Positions 31,201-38,720 of a stretch of DNA of 64,000 bases are shown in pieces. Made by a program: the position numbers and the translations under genes. Source of the stretch: Planctomycetota bacterium (lineage in GTDB: Bacteria > Planctomycetota > UBA1135 > GCA-002686595). The notes beneath the pieces are model-generated. The model was not told the origin of the DNA, searched no databases, and was given only the letters and a program-made list of their open reading frames with translations. The stretch lies in assembly GCA_002683825.1 (NCBI GenBank), contig NYUD01000061.1, positions 114,835 to 178,834 on the forward strand. The letters are read 5' to 3'. The number at the start of each line of letters is the position of its first letter. Positions within the stretch are counted from its first letter, which is position 1.

Positions 31201-31310
31201 ATTTTGGTCCCCGTCAGGACCTGACCCTGCGCATTGAAGGGTGTCGCCAGGAGAAGGATCCCAAGAAGGACCCTGGGAAGAGGCAGAGCTTGATTGCAGA
31301 TGAGAGACAT
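22275..31310 (-). CDS. Giant secreted FG-GAP protein with 27 PKD repeats (about 3011 aa)
   Basis: ATG 31310 is preferred over ATG 31361: it has TGGAAAAA in front and starts a clean Sec signal (LLGILLLATPFNAQG). Residues about 30-450 carry six FG-GAP repeats (GDIDGDGISDLAVGA, DDDGG). Then 27 consecutive PKD domains run from about 453 to 2688, most sharing STLNITSW before WDFGDG. A beta-rich region of about 215 aa follows. The last 105 residues form a C-terminal domain (GEILVDLVSP, CNAVDLTVG) shared with the matrixin. No enzymatic domain is visible. The protein would be a long, stiff cell-surface or exported fibre, probably calcium-binding at its N-terminus. Confidence 0.88.
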   Translation of the reverse strand: MSLICNQALPLPRVLLGILLLATPFNAQGQVLTGTKISDTAGNFTAILEEQDQFGRSVANLGDIDGDGISDLAVGAQGDDDGPGALDRGAIYILLMNSNGVAKSYQKIAEGIGGISGLLDPGDQFGRSIGSIGDLDGDGITDLAVGSNFDDDGGTNRGAVYILFLNSDGTVRSHQKISDLLGNGTILGLGNFDEFGRAIDGLGDIDGDMVPDMVVGSSYDDDGGVNKGAAYILFLNTDGTLKAFQKISQNQGNLGMNLRGGDFFGHAVSCMGDFDGDGVNDLIVGSVLDDDGGENRGAVYLLLLNSDGTVKDRFKVSDTEGGFSGDLDDIDQFGVSVAGIGDIDLDGVLDMAVGAVKDDDGGTMTSTDCGAVYIVLMNADGTVKMQQKISNLHGSLRFNLDTGDWFGSSLSDLGGLPGDGAFQLVVGSRYDDDGGGNFGAVYILHLNPTDLVPPTAEFTADINGGDAPLTVAFSDLSTGDITSFQWNFGDGSFSTLQHPTHTYADVGAFTVSLIAKNSVASHNEMKAGFVATTEPPPIASFSVLPEIGVAPLPVVFEDSSTLNITSWLWDFGDGSTSSVQNPTHVYSAVGTYSVSLTATSAGGSDAVTLLNHLVVGEPEPAASFSAGPTSGEAPLAVSFSDTSTLNINTWMWDFGDGTTSSLSSPTHTYLGSGTYTVSLTVTSSAGIDSVLIADLVSVVEPFPISAFTPSTTTGDIPLEVTFADASTLNISSWLWDLGDGTTSTLQNPSNTYATAGTYVVSLTVTSEAGTDQSSQSIVAVEPVPIAAFTTDITAGLPPLNVVFSDASTLNITSWLWDFGDGTTSTLSSPTHSFNEVGLYTVALTVTSAGGTDTTTQFDQIDVQEPSPVAGFSADLTVGEAPLPVSFSDTSTLNITGWLWDFGDGTTSSLANPTHTYQVAGSFDVILTVTSAGGTDTVTQTALVSVTEPAPSASFLVTNGVGEAPLAVAFADTSTLNISSWLWDFGDGTTSTLSSPSHIYNTGTYTVSLAVTSPAGADMTEMIAGITATEPLPVAAFTLSQAVGDPPLNVSFTDSSTLNVTGWLWNFGDGTTSTLQNPTHTYGLVGLYDVTLTATSAGGSDVLVVDSAIDVTEPAPVAGFVPSVSIGVAPLEVIFADTSTLNISGWAWDLGDGTTSTLQNPSNTYADPGTYAVTLTVSSAGGTDQLTDTLVVNEPAPVAAFTRDVAQGDAPLSVNFTDGSVLNITSWSWDFGDGLTSTEQSPNHIFSTEGTFAVSLTVTSAGGTDSLVLPDAVTVGEPAPAASFAALPTRGDAPLTVVFTDNSTLNITSWLWDFGDGDTSTLSNPTHTYTTVGNYTVVLTVESSAGLALSQRNDLIQVEEPPPATAFTTDITQGPVPLLITFSDQTTGVASSFAWDFGDATTSTLQNPTHIYAAVGTYSVTLTATGIGGSTAETRADLIIADEPAPLAEFSATNTVGFPPLTVSFSDLSTLNITSYAWDFGDGGVSTDANPTHVYDTVGTYAVSLGVTSAGGTDLEAKTALVTVTEPVPVAAFTPSTTRGDKPLVVAFSDESTLNITAWAWNFGDGAVSTLQNPSYTYAAVGTYTVSLDVSSAGGADTLTLTDSIIVEEPPPTALFAADVTIGDPPLLVSFTDATTGVVSGWAWDFGDGVTSALQDATHVYQEVGTYTVSLTATGIGGFNTFEQIGLITITEPVPAAVFSADLISGDAPLAVTFADTSTLNITSWSWDFGDGVTSTLQDPSHVYQPGTYTVALTVTSAGGMDTATAVDMISVAEPLPVAAFSMDVVFGPAPLLVSFADDSTLNITSWAWDFGDGASSTISNPTHVFADPGLYSVSLLVTSAGGSASALITDAISVVDPAPIPGFTATPTTGPAPLEVLFADQTTGSVTSWSWDFGDGSASTLQSPQHTYQDVGTYTVTQTSGGIGGSNELVQVDLIVVIEPAPKAAFTSSATTGEIPLAVTFQDTSTLNITGWLWDFGDGSTSTLASPSHDYTTVGTYSVSLTVSSTGGSDTFTAADLVATSEPAPMAAFVADVSSGDAPLEVVFTDTSTMNITTWSWDFGDGSASTVQNPTHVFAQPGSYTVALTVTSVGGMDVLTRTDLITAVEPAPSAAFSMDATIGIAPLVVGFSDESTLNITSWAWDFGDGTTSTLQDPTHSYSDVGIYTVSLAVTSVGGSDAVVQLDAITVTEPAPIAAFAFDVSSGSAPLIVNFTDSSTLNITSWLWDFGDAETSTVQSPSHAYNDVGTFFVSLTVTSAGGTDTLLEGGLIVTSEPAPVAAFSSDVTQGPLPLTVNFTDSSTLNITSWSWDFSDGTADGGSSIEQNPAHVFNEIGTFTVALTVTSSAGTDTIEQLDYIVVGEPAPVAAFTLDMTTGPAPLAVNFTDASTLNVMDWSWDFGDGSSSSLTDPSHSFTDPGTYSVSLTVTSAGGTDTLDMIDLIVVLEPAPVAAFSAVPDDGVEPLTVQFSDASTLTITSWSWDFGDGTVSALSNPPHIYTSVGVFTVSLTVTSAGGSDTVIATDMITVRNRPPVASFVASPTFGSAPLNVTFTDTSTEAVTAWQWDFGDGFSSTVQHPSHLYENGGSFTVSLSVTGPGGTDSSSEIDYVIVLIDPPLANFDLSPERGFAPLNVAFTDLSQGLVTSWAWDFGDGTTSSAQNPAHAYETTGTYTVALTSTNGGGSTTERKIGVLQVAQPGAFGDGSFEGQTPGAQPRSPWRVILGTGIGVNPTTLLFDQSMPTHGENWLEIGADGSEAALPPSNPLGEGTAPIGAAQVRQIFTFNPVMTHVGFDAAFILDGAASSDSFNDFMSVDISDGTTTFNLYYEDTFSSFPLLSDKYGLPMTETSTVSVDLKSLFPAAHATTIFTLSLYVGNGGDANNPSRGYADSFVFGSPALAVERNGTGLNSMCYAADPPVIASSWSGFVDSSSHGAPQFAVILAYGAPATGPTLSSGEILVDLVSPPIFAVQVASNGLLDVLVQQVPNNLSLVGLTAASQGLILGGGMLEFCNAVDLTVGF
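23250..29955 (-). repeat. Tandem coding repeat: 27 PKD units of about 248 bp
   Basis: The unit is 81-87 codons and encodes one PKD domain ending P-x-P-(V/I)-A-A-F. Units are most alike around STLNITSW and WDFGDGTTSTL. On the plus strand this appears as recurring words such as GTGATGTTCAGCGTCGAG and GTCGCCGAAGTCCCA. Differences between units are spread over the unit and include synonymous changes. Unit 23 carries a short insertion (DFSDGTADGG). The first, 12th, 15th, 18th, 26th and 27th units lack the LNITSW form. Confidence 0.9.
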
Positions 31311-31499
31311 TTTTTCCAGTGGAAAAAAGGATGATGAAATAGACGGACCGCGGAATTGCACGAGGGAGAGATCCCAAAGGAACTATGCCCCCCCCAGGCA
31401 CCTGCGGTCGGTTCGAAAAGGCGGTTCCGAAAAGTTCGCTATGGCGCAGAAAAAATGCGCTTCACATCCGGATCGTTGTGGACGACTCCGCTCGAAACC

Positions 31500-34400
31500 T
31501 CAGCGCTTTTTTCCGATCTCTTCTTCGAGTAGCGAAGCTAGCTCAGGGTTGCCTTCTTCCAGTCTGCGTACCTTGGAGCGGGCGGCGTCGAGATCCCCCA
31601 AGGCGATGTAGGCCAGACCCAGATTGAAGTGCGTGTCCGCGTGATGCGGTCGAATGTGCAAGGCCTTGCCGTAGGCGGAAACGGCTTCAGGTAACATCCC
31701 CTGTGCCTGCAGCAGGACCGCGAGGTCGAATTGCGAATCGAAGTGGTAGGGGTCCTCTGTCAGGGCCTCTTGCAGGTATCCCAGGGCCTGCCGCACGTTC
31801 CCTGCGGCCGCCGCACGCCTTGCGAATCCGTGCAGCACCGCAGCCGGAGAGCTCTGCACCACCTGAATGGAGCCCCGTGAGTACTCCCGCGCAGTCGCTT
31901 CCAATCCACGCGCCCGCAAGCGGCCCTCCAGGAAGGCGCCTGACTTCCCTGAAGGCGGTCGATGCCAACGTCCCTGAAAGGGTGTCGCCGCCGCCAGGAG
32001 ATCCGCCGGATCCAGGCGCAGCAAGCGCAAATCACGAACGACGGAGTCCGCGGAAATCGGTCCGAAATAGATCGCGCGCAACTCTCCCTCGGCGCTGATC
32101 AACAGGCTGGTCGGCAAGGGCAAACGGCGTTCGCTGTCGAGAAGCAAACCCGCCAATCCATCGAGAACTTCGGCGGATTCCGGCTGGAGAAAGCCCCAGG
32201 CAAAAGGCCATTTCAACCGGGCCATCAGGGCGCGAGCCGCGGCCCGTTCCTCCGGGTCGGTCTCAATCCCGAGCGCGAGAAAAGCGATTCCCGAGGCGGA
32301 CAGGACGTCACTCTCTTGCACCAGTTCCGCCAGCTCGCGGGCACACGGTGCACACCAGCTTGCGAAGAGGTGCAAGACAACAGGCTTGCCGGTGCCTTTG
32401 CTCGCACCGCCGGGCTGAATGCCGAAGAGCTCGATCTCGCCGGCGCGGGAGCTCTCGACCCGCAGGAGCGGCAGCGGTACGGGATCCGCCAGCACGATGC
32501 GCTCACCTGCCGGCCTGCCGACCTCTACCTCAACCTGTATCGGCGCCGTCGGAGCGAGCTCGATGACAGGAGGCCGCCAACGCAGTGCCTCCCCGGAACC
32601 ACGGCGCAAACGAAAGAAGCCTTCACTCTCGAGGCCTGCAAACGTCTCGGGCTCTTCCTGAAACGGCCACGTCACGACGACTTCTCCCCCGCTCGGAAAG
32701 TGCAACCAGGCAGAGGACTGCGCCAGGTAGCCTTCTCCGGCGCGCAACGTACGCACGAGCGCCGGCCCCCCGCCGAGAACCTCCACCCGGGCGCCGACGA
32801 GGGGGTTTCCGCGCTCGTCCTCGGGGCGAAACGCGAAGGTCTTCGGGGAGCTCAGGACGCGATTCTCGAGCAGACGCACGCGCGGCCCGCTACGCTGCGT
32901 CAGAAACAGATCCTCATCGCCGTCGTGGTCCCAGTCGACCAGGGCGAGCGCGCGCCCATCGTCCGCAAGATCCAGGCCACTGGCCCTGGAGGCGTCCGCA
33001 AAGGTGCCGTCTGCGAGATTGAGGAAAGCGGCATGCCGTTCGTGTCCGCTCCACGAATAGTCCTGGCGCAGGAGTTTGTTCAGCGCCTTCCAGCCTTCCG
33101 CATAAGCGTCCGGATCTCCATCAGCCGGAAGCTCGTCGGAGAGGGGCGAGGACGACACGACCTGTCGCCAGAAGAAGCTTCACAAGTCGTCGGAGCGCTT
33201 CTGCGTCAGAAGTCCGTTGGGTGACAGAATGTCGAGCCACCCATCTTGATTCATGTCGAAGAACCGTGCGCCCCAGGCCCACCCCGCCACCGCGACGCCG
33301 GCGTTTTCATCCGCAACAAAACCGCCCTTGCGGTCGTTGAGAAAAAGCGAGTTGCCGCGGGCGTGGCGCTGAAAACTACGGCGCACGTCCTCGCCTGAGC
33401 GAGCTTGAAAACGACGTCGGTAGGCGACGCGGTTGCCGGCTCCGGAGTACATGTTACTGACGTACAGATCCGACCAACCGTCGCGATTCACATCGCCAAA
33501 GCTGACACCCATCCCGGCTGCCATGTCCTCGACTCCGGCGACACCCGCCACATCGACGAAACGCTTCGACCCGCCGTCCCGGCGATCATTACGAAAGAGA
33601 TTGTTGCGCCCGAAGTCGTTGGCCACGTACAGGTCTGGATCGCCGTCCCGATCGTAGTCCTCCCAGGCGGCCGCAAGGCTGAACCGTGGCGGGCCATCGG
33701 CCAACCCCTCCGACTCCGTCACGTCCTCCAACTCCCATGCCCCGGTGTTGCCGATCAGGGCGTTGCGCCGGCCGTTCTTCGCATCAAAGTAGGGACGGGG
33801 CAATACGTTGCCTTCGTAGGGATCGGAGTAGGCGCATACGTAAACGTCCAGATCGCCGTCGCCGTCGTAGTCCGCGGCCGCCAGGGAGGTGGAACTCGGG
33901 ATCCGCAACGCTTTCTTCAGTTTGAACGTTGCCCCGCCGCCGCCCCGATGAAAGAGAACGTCGCTTCCCACGGAACAGACGAGATCCTGCCTGCCATCAC
34001 CATCGAGATCGATCAGAAGCGCGGCCCTCGAAAAATCGAGGTAGTCGACGCCGCTTTTCCCCGAAACATCCCGGACCGAACCCTCCGGGCGATGGAGCAA
34101 TAGGAGGTTCGGCAACCCCCCCGGTTGGCAGAGGTAGAGATCCTCCAGACCGTCGCCGTCGACGTCCCCGAGGGCGATGCCCACCGCATGGCCCAGGAGT
34201 GGTTGCCCTAGACGCGTGTCGAGACGGGCCCGCCAGTCGGAGATCCCGGGCAGGAGCTGGCTCGCAAACCGCTCGCGCTCCCGTTGAAACAGGGCCCCTG
34301 TCGCATCGCGGAACAGAGGTACGGCGGAGGAAGTGCGCACTTGCACCCCTCTCCGGAGAATGAGCCGCTCGAGCGTCGGCCACCCGTCGACAAAGGACCA

Positions 34401-34934
34401 GGTGGCGCGCCAGAGCGGATAGAAGCCCCGGGTGTGAATCTCGGTGACGAAGTGCCCTTCCTCCTCACCCACACCGGTGACGTGAAAGTCCGTGGACCCG
34501 GACAGAAGCGTACCCAGTGTCGCAACCGCCCGGGGACCGCTTCGGGTCCGGGTCTTCGATTCCGCCGGCACGATGACGAACGGTTCGAAGGCCCCCCGTT
34601 CGGAATCCTCTTCGTACGCTTCCCCTGCAGGGTCGGAGACCGGCAAGGTCAGCCGAAGGCTCCCGGAAACGCGCGCACCGAGAGCCTCTTCGGACGCAGC
34701 GATCACCTGGAGCTCCGCCAGCGCCTCGGTGATCCGGCCGACGCGCTCTTCGCTCTCCCAACCCGAAGAAAGGGGCGAGGCCAGCTCGAGGGTCGCACGC
34801 AAACTCGGTGGAAGTCGCTGGAGGCCATCCCCGGGCAGGACCGGATCCCGCTGGGCACCCCCGACACCGACCGGCCCCGCGCACACGACAAGGGCGGTGA
34901 AAAAGGAGCGCCGGATGACTGTCGGGTCTCGCAT
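31500..34934 (-). CDS. CRTAC-type FG-GAP/ASPIC-UnbV/thioredoxin/TPR protein with in-frame TGA (candidate selenoprotein)
   Basis: Read as one gene, it encodes 1144 aa with TGA (33180-33182) as residue 585. ATG 34934 starts a Sec signal. Residues about 250-580 are FG-GAP/VCBS repeats (GDVDGDGLEDLYL, ADYDGDGDLDVYV, DMNQDGWLDILSPNG). The frame stops at RSDDL-TGA and continues in the same frame as SFFWRQVV, another FG-GAP unit, an ASPIC/UnbV domain (about 700-787), a TlpA-like thioredoxin domain with WCAPC (860-864), and TPR repeats (about 1050-1140). The downstream half has no signal peptide and begins in mid-domain, so it is not a convincing separate gene. A SECIS-like hairpin follows the TGA. 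Alternatives are a nonsense mutation, a sequencing error, or two coupled ORFs (GTG 33158). Confidence 0.75.
33150..33182 (-). promoter_or_regulatory. UGA codon plus SECIS-like hairpin
   Basis: On the minus strand, UGA (33182-33180) is followed after 10 nt by GGCGACA, loop GGUCG, and UGUCGUC. Pairing gives 7 bp with one G-U (33169-33163 with 33157-33151). E. coli fdhF has its SelB-binding hairpin about 11 nt after UGA with an A-GGUC-U loop, so position and loop agree closely. The bulged U of the E. coli element is not visible here. Confidence 0.6.
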
Positions 34935-35019
34935 GATCCAACCGGCAGGTTATCAGGTCGGCACGGACACCGTCCGCCTTGCGAGCGGGGATGGCTACCA
35001 GTACCATCCCGCACCCCGT

Positions 35020-35112
<93 letters not shown>

Positions 35113-35128
35113 CCGCATCCCTCTCCCC

Positions 35129-35647
35129 GTGCGAAGCTCATATCTCATCCTCTGCGTGGGCTGGGCTCCCCTGGCCCTCGGCTGTGTTGCCGAACGCACG
35201 ATAACGATTCACTCCGACCCCCCGGGCGCTCGGGTGCGCCTCGACGATCGAGCTCTCGGAGTCACGCCGGTGCAGATCGCCTTCGAACACTACGGTGTTC
35301 GGCGCCTCACCCTGTACAAGGTCGGGTACCGCACGCATTCCGAGCAGATCCGGCTCTCGCCGCCGTGGTACGCGCGCTTTCCGGTCGATCTGTTCACCGA
35401 GGTCCTCTTGCCCCTGGGGCTCGACGATCATCGGGAGTACAGCGTCGCCCTGACCCCGGGCGAGGAGGTCTCGGACATACCGAGTCTGCGCTCGGTCATC
35501 GAGCGCGCCGATGCCCTGCGCGAAGCAGGCCCCGAGGGGCCGCGATATCTGCCGGAACCACAGCCGCGGGTCATCCCCCAGAGCGAGATCGAGCCCGAAG
35601 AGAAAGTCGACGATCCACCCTCCCCAGAGACCGGGGACACGTTGTGA
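35129..35647 (+). CDS. PEGA-domain lipoprotein
   Basis: The protein has 172 aa. GTG 35129 is chosen as start because it gives a short signal with lipobox LALGC; the frame upstream runs back into the tRNA. The PEGA domain occupies about residues 25-90: TITIHSDPPGARVRLDDRALGVTP followed by the typical YGVRRLTLYKVGY. The C-terminal part is acidic and proline-rich (EPEEKVDDPPSPE). PEGA lipoproteins sit at the cell envelope; their function is mostly unknown. Its stop overlaps the murD start (GTGA). Confidence 0.8.
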   Translation: MRSSYLILCVGWAPLALGCVAERTITIHSDPPGARVRLDDRALGVTPVQIAFEHYGVRRLTLYKVGYRTHSEQIRLSPPWYARFPVDLFTEVLLPLGLDDHREYSVALTPGEEVSDIPSLRSVIERADALREAGPEGPRYLPEPQPRVIPQSEIEPEEKVDDPPSPETGDTL

Positions 35648-37019
35648 GCCCGGACCGGGGCGGCGTCGCCAAGCGCGCCCTCGTCATGGGGCTGGGCTCG
35701 TTCGGCGGCGGAGCCGGAGCGGCGCGTCACCTGGTTTCCATGGGCTACTCCGTCACGGCGACCGATCTTCGCCCCGCCTCGGCCCTGACCGAAACGCTCA
35801 AGGAAGTCGAGGACCTGCCGCTCGAGTTGGTCCTGGGCGAACACCGCCCGCAGGACTTCGACAGCACCGACCTCCTGGTCGTCAATCCCGCCGTCGCGCC
35901 CGACCACCCGTTGATCGCCCGGGCACGCAACTTGGGCGGTCGCATCACCAGCGAGATCGAGCTGTTTCTCGAGGCGGTACGCGCGCGGCTGATCTGCGTC
36001 ACGGGTACCCAGGCAAGAGCTCGACGGCGCACATACTGGCCCAGCTCCTGCGCAGCTGCGGTTTCACCGTCCATCTGGGCGGGAACATGGGCGGATCGCT
36101 ATTGCACGCGCTCGACGAGATCGCCGCTTCGGACTGCTGCATCGTGGAGTTGTCCTCCTACCAGCTGGAAGCACTGCCCGATCCCGCCGCCCTCGGCGCA
36201 CGCATCGAACGGATCGAAGCGGTGTGCATCACCAACGTGCTGGCCGATCACCTCGAACGACACGCGACCCCCGAGAGCTACGCCGCCGCCAAACGCAAGA
36301 TCCTCGAGCTTGCAGACGAGGACTCCCTTGCCTTCCTGCCCGCGGACGACCGTCGGATGAAGGACTGGCCGACGCGGGCACACCGGGTTCCCTTCGCCGA
36401 TCGTCCCGTCGAGGGCGGGCTGTTTCAGGACGAGGGAGCGTTCCACTTCGCAGGCGATGTCCTCGGGTACACGCGGGACCTGCGGCTTCCAGGTCGTTTT
36501 CAACGGATCAACGCGCTCTGTGCGCTCGGAATGGCGCACGCGGTCGGCGCCGATGCGGCGGCCCTCCGAACAGCCCTCGGCCAGGTCAGGGGTTTGCCCC
36601 ATCGCATGGAGAACCTCGGAGTCTTTCGGGGACGCCGGGTGATCGATAACGCCGTTTCCACCACACCCGACTCCACCTTCGCCGTGCTGCGGGAAGTCGC
36701 TGACGGCACCTGCCTCCTGGTCGGAGGCCGTCGAAAGCAGCTGCCTCTGGACGAGCTGGCCCACCTCGCACACGTGAAAGGCGTCTCGGTCGTAGCCTTC
36801 GGCGAAGCCCGCCACGAACTCGCCTCCGAATTCGCCGCGCGCGGTTCGGAGACCATCGTTGCGGCGGAGCTCGAAGAGGCGCTGGCTCGGGCCTTCGAAC
36901 TCACGACCGAGGGGGGCTGTATCCTGTTTTCCCCGGCCTGTTCGAGCTTCGACACCTACCCGAATTTCCGCGCCCGAGCGGAGGCCTTCCAGAACGCCCT
37001 CCCCCCCCGCGACCCATGA
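35644..37019 (+). CDS. murD: UDP-N-acetylmuramoylalanine--D-glutamate ligase, frameshifted in this sequence
   Basis: MurD adds D-glutamate to UDP-MurNAc-L-Ala with ATP in the cytoplasm. The GTG start at 35644 overlaps the previous stop. The N-terminal domain is present (VMGLGSFGGGAGAARHL). The frame breaks in the ATP loop: RLICVTGT is in one frame and GKSSTAHILAQLLRSCGF in the next, with the break near 36012. One extra G (CAGGGC instead of CAGGC) would give VTGTQGKSST. The rest is normal: ELSSYQLEALPDPA, NVLADHLERHATPES, DNAVSTTPDST and FSPACSSFDTYPNF. Total length, about 459 aa when corrected, is right for the family. Since murD is essential, an assembly or read error is the first suspicion. 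Confidence 0.85.
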
Positions 37020-37915
37020 ACTCCAACCCGCCGGAGGACACACGCTTCCACGCGTTGGCCGACCGCCTGGGAAGCTATGCCCGCTTCGCGCTGGAGCGTT
37101 CGCTCGGGTTCGCACGGCGTATGCACGCCGAAGAGCTGTCCCCCGAGCACGTGTTGGCCTCCCTGCTCCTGGACGAGGAGTGCGGCGCGACGCGACTGAT
37201 CCTCTACGCCTTCGCCGATCCGGCGACGCTCGGGATCGAGGTGACGGCGCTTTGCAGCGGTATCATGATCGTGCGCTCCAGCGGTTCCCTGCCCTTTTCG
37301 GTGCGGGGGCTGGAAGCGCTACAGGGCGCCCACCGGGAGGCCGCCGAGCGGCACGGGCCCGACCGACCCCATGCGATCGCCCCCGTCGATGTGGCCAGCG
37401 CAGCCTGGCGCGTGCTTCCCGACGAGGTTCGTCCGCACCTCAAGGCCCTGGGCGAGATCGCGGGAACGGCGCCGAGCACGGAAAGGCCGACCGAAAAGGT
37501 CTCCCTCTTCGCAGCCTTCGACGCCGGAGCTCGCCGGACCCTGAGCGCGGCGGCCAAGGCCGCCACGGAATTTCGGCGCGACTGCATTTCACCCGCACAC
37601 CTGATCCTCGGAGCTCTGGAGGCGGACGAGAGCCTGCAGAAGCAAACGGCCCTGACCCCGGCGGCGCTTCGCTTCGCCTTTCGTGGTGCGGACGACGACC
37701 CGACCCCGCTCCGCACGGGTCCCATCGCGGTCGCTCGCGAGTTATTCGAGCTCTTCGACCCGCTGCCCGACGGGGCGGACACCGCGGCCCTCCTGGGCCG
37801 CTACCTCTCCCACGGCAGCGAGGAGGTGCGTGCTCTCCTCGTACGCCAGAAGGTCACCCCCGCTCTCTTCCAGCGGGCCGAAACCTCTTTTCCTGACCCA
37901 AAACCGCCGGCCTAG
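37016..37915 (+). CDS. Clp_N-domain protein without ATPase
   Basis: The protein has 299 aa. ATG overlaps the murD stop (ATGA). The first 110 residues resemble the Clp N-terminal double repeat (ARRMHAEELSPEHVLASLLLDE, later LPFSVRGLEALQGAHREA). A second weaker copy begins near residue 165 (LFAAFDAGARRTLSAAAKAA, CISPAHLILGALEADE). There is no Walker motif, so it is not a protease ATPase. Such stand-alone Clp_N proteins may act as adaptors or decoys for ClpC; the clpC gene lies about 1 kb downstream. A short inverted repeat (GGGCAA-ATTC-TTGCCC) begins at the last base of the stop codon (37915-37930), without a T run. Confidence 0.7.
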   Translation: MNSNPPEDTRFHALADRLGSYARFALERSLGFARRMHAEELSPEHVLASLLLDEECGATRLILYAFADPATLGIEVTALCSGIMIVRSSGSLPFSVRGLEALQGAHREAAERHGPDRPHAIAPVDVASAAWRVLPDEVRPHLKALGEIAGTAPSTERPTEKVSLFAAFDAGARRTLSAAAKAATEFRRDCISPAHLILGALEADESLQKQTALTPAALRFAFRGADDDPTPLRTGPIAVARELFELFDPLPDGADTAALLGRYLSHGSEEVRALLVRQKVTPALFQRAETSFPDPKPPA

Positions 37916-38105
37916 GGCAAATTCTTGCCCCGTAGGGAGTGTTACCGGACAGAAGCTGGAACGAAGATCCGAAAAGGTTTATTAGAATTGACTCCATGGA
38001 CTTCGGCTTTCCCGGCCGATGGACTGCTTACATGCGGTTCTCGTTTCTCGACGGGGCCCGCTTCCTGGGTTGGTGAACGGGATCGGAGAAGGATCTCAGT
38101 CGACG

Positions 38106-38720
38106 ATGAACTGCCAGACTTGCAGCAAACAACCGGCGACCATCCACGTCACAGAGATCCATTACGCCCACAGCCACCCCCCCGTCCAGACCGACGCGCT
38201 CTCTCCTCCCGGTGGAATCGGCGGAGTTCCCTCCACCAGCAGCCCCGCGATCGAACAGAAGCACATCTGCGAAGAGTGCGCCCAGGGGATGGCGCTGCCC
38301 TACGCGCCGGTAGCCTCCAGCAAGAACGCCCTGGACATCTGGAAACTGCTCCAGAATTCGGCTCGCCGCGCGCGCCAGGAGGGCAGCCTGGCGTGCCCTG
38401 ATTGCGGTATGACCCTGGCGGATTTCCGCGCCAAGGGACGGCTGGGATGCCCGAAGGACTACGTTGTGTTCCGCGCCCACCTGCGGCCGCTCCTGCAGCG
38501 TGTGCACAACGCGGACGCGCACCTGGGGAGGCTTCCCGATATCGAGGGGGCCGAGGGGGCCGACGCCTCCGTCTGCAAGGAGCAACGCAAGCGTCGCAGC
38601 CAGTTGATCGCACTGCGTACGCAGCTGGAAAGGGCCATCGCAGCCGAAGCCTACGAGAACGCGGCCCAGCTGCGAGATGAGATCAAGGAACTCGAGACCG
38701 GGGACGGCTCCTCCGGTTAA
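38106..38720 (+). CDS. mcsA: McsA-like zinc-finger/UVR protein (arginine kinase activator family)
   Basis: The protein has 204 aa. ATG 38106 is chosen because the CxxC module begins at once (MNCQTCS); GAAGGATC lies upstream as a possible ribosome site. Two Cys modules are visible: CQTC with CEEC, and CPDC with CP near residues 98-120. A UVR domain ends the protein (LERAIAAEAYENAAQLRDEIKELE). In Firmicutes, McsA activates the arginine kinase McsB, which marks proteins for ClpCP. Here mcsA is followed directly by clpC with no mcsB between them. The 190 bp upstream hold no clear promoter; a TAGAAT box at 37983 has no good -35. Confidence 0.85.
   Translation: MNCQTCSKQPATIHVTEIHYAHSHPPVQTDALSPPGGIGGVPSTSSPAIEQKHICEECAQGMALPYAPVASSKNALDIWKLLQNSARRARQEGSLACPDCGMTLADFRAKGRLGCPKDYVVFRAHLRPLLQRVHNADAHLGRLPDIEGAEGADASVCKEQRKRRSQLIALRTQLERAIAAEAYENAAQLRDEIKELETGDGSSG

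Noticed and set aside
22275..31361. ATG 31361 as the start of the giant protein
   Set aside because: It adds 17 residues before the signal peptide and has no ribosome site, while ATG 31310 has a GGA-type site and starts a clean signal.
31500..33158. Separate thioredoxin/TPR gene starting at GTG 33158
   Set aside because: The start lies in the loop of the hairpin, there is no signal peptide, and it begins in mid-domain. The frame continues directly from the upstream gene through one TGA, so a single protein is simpler.
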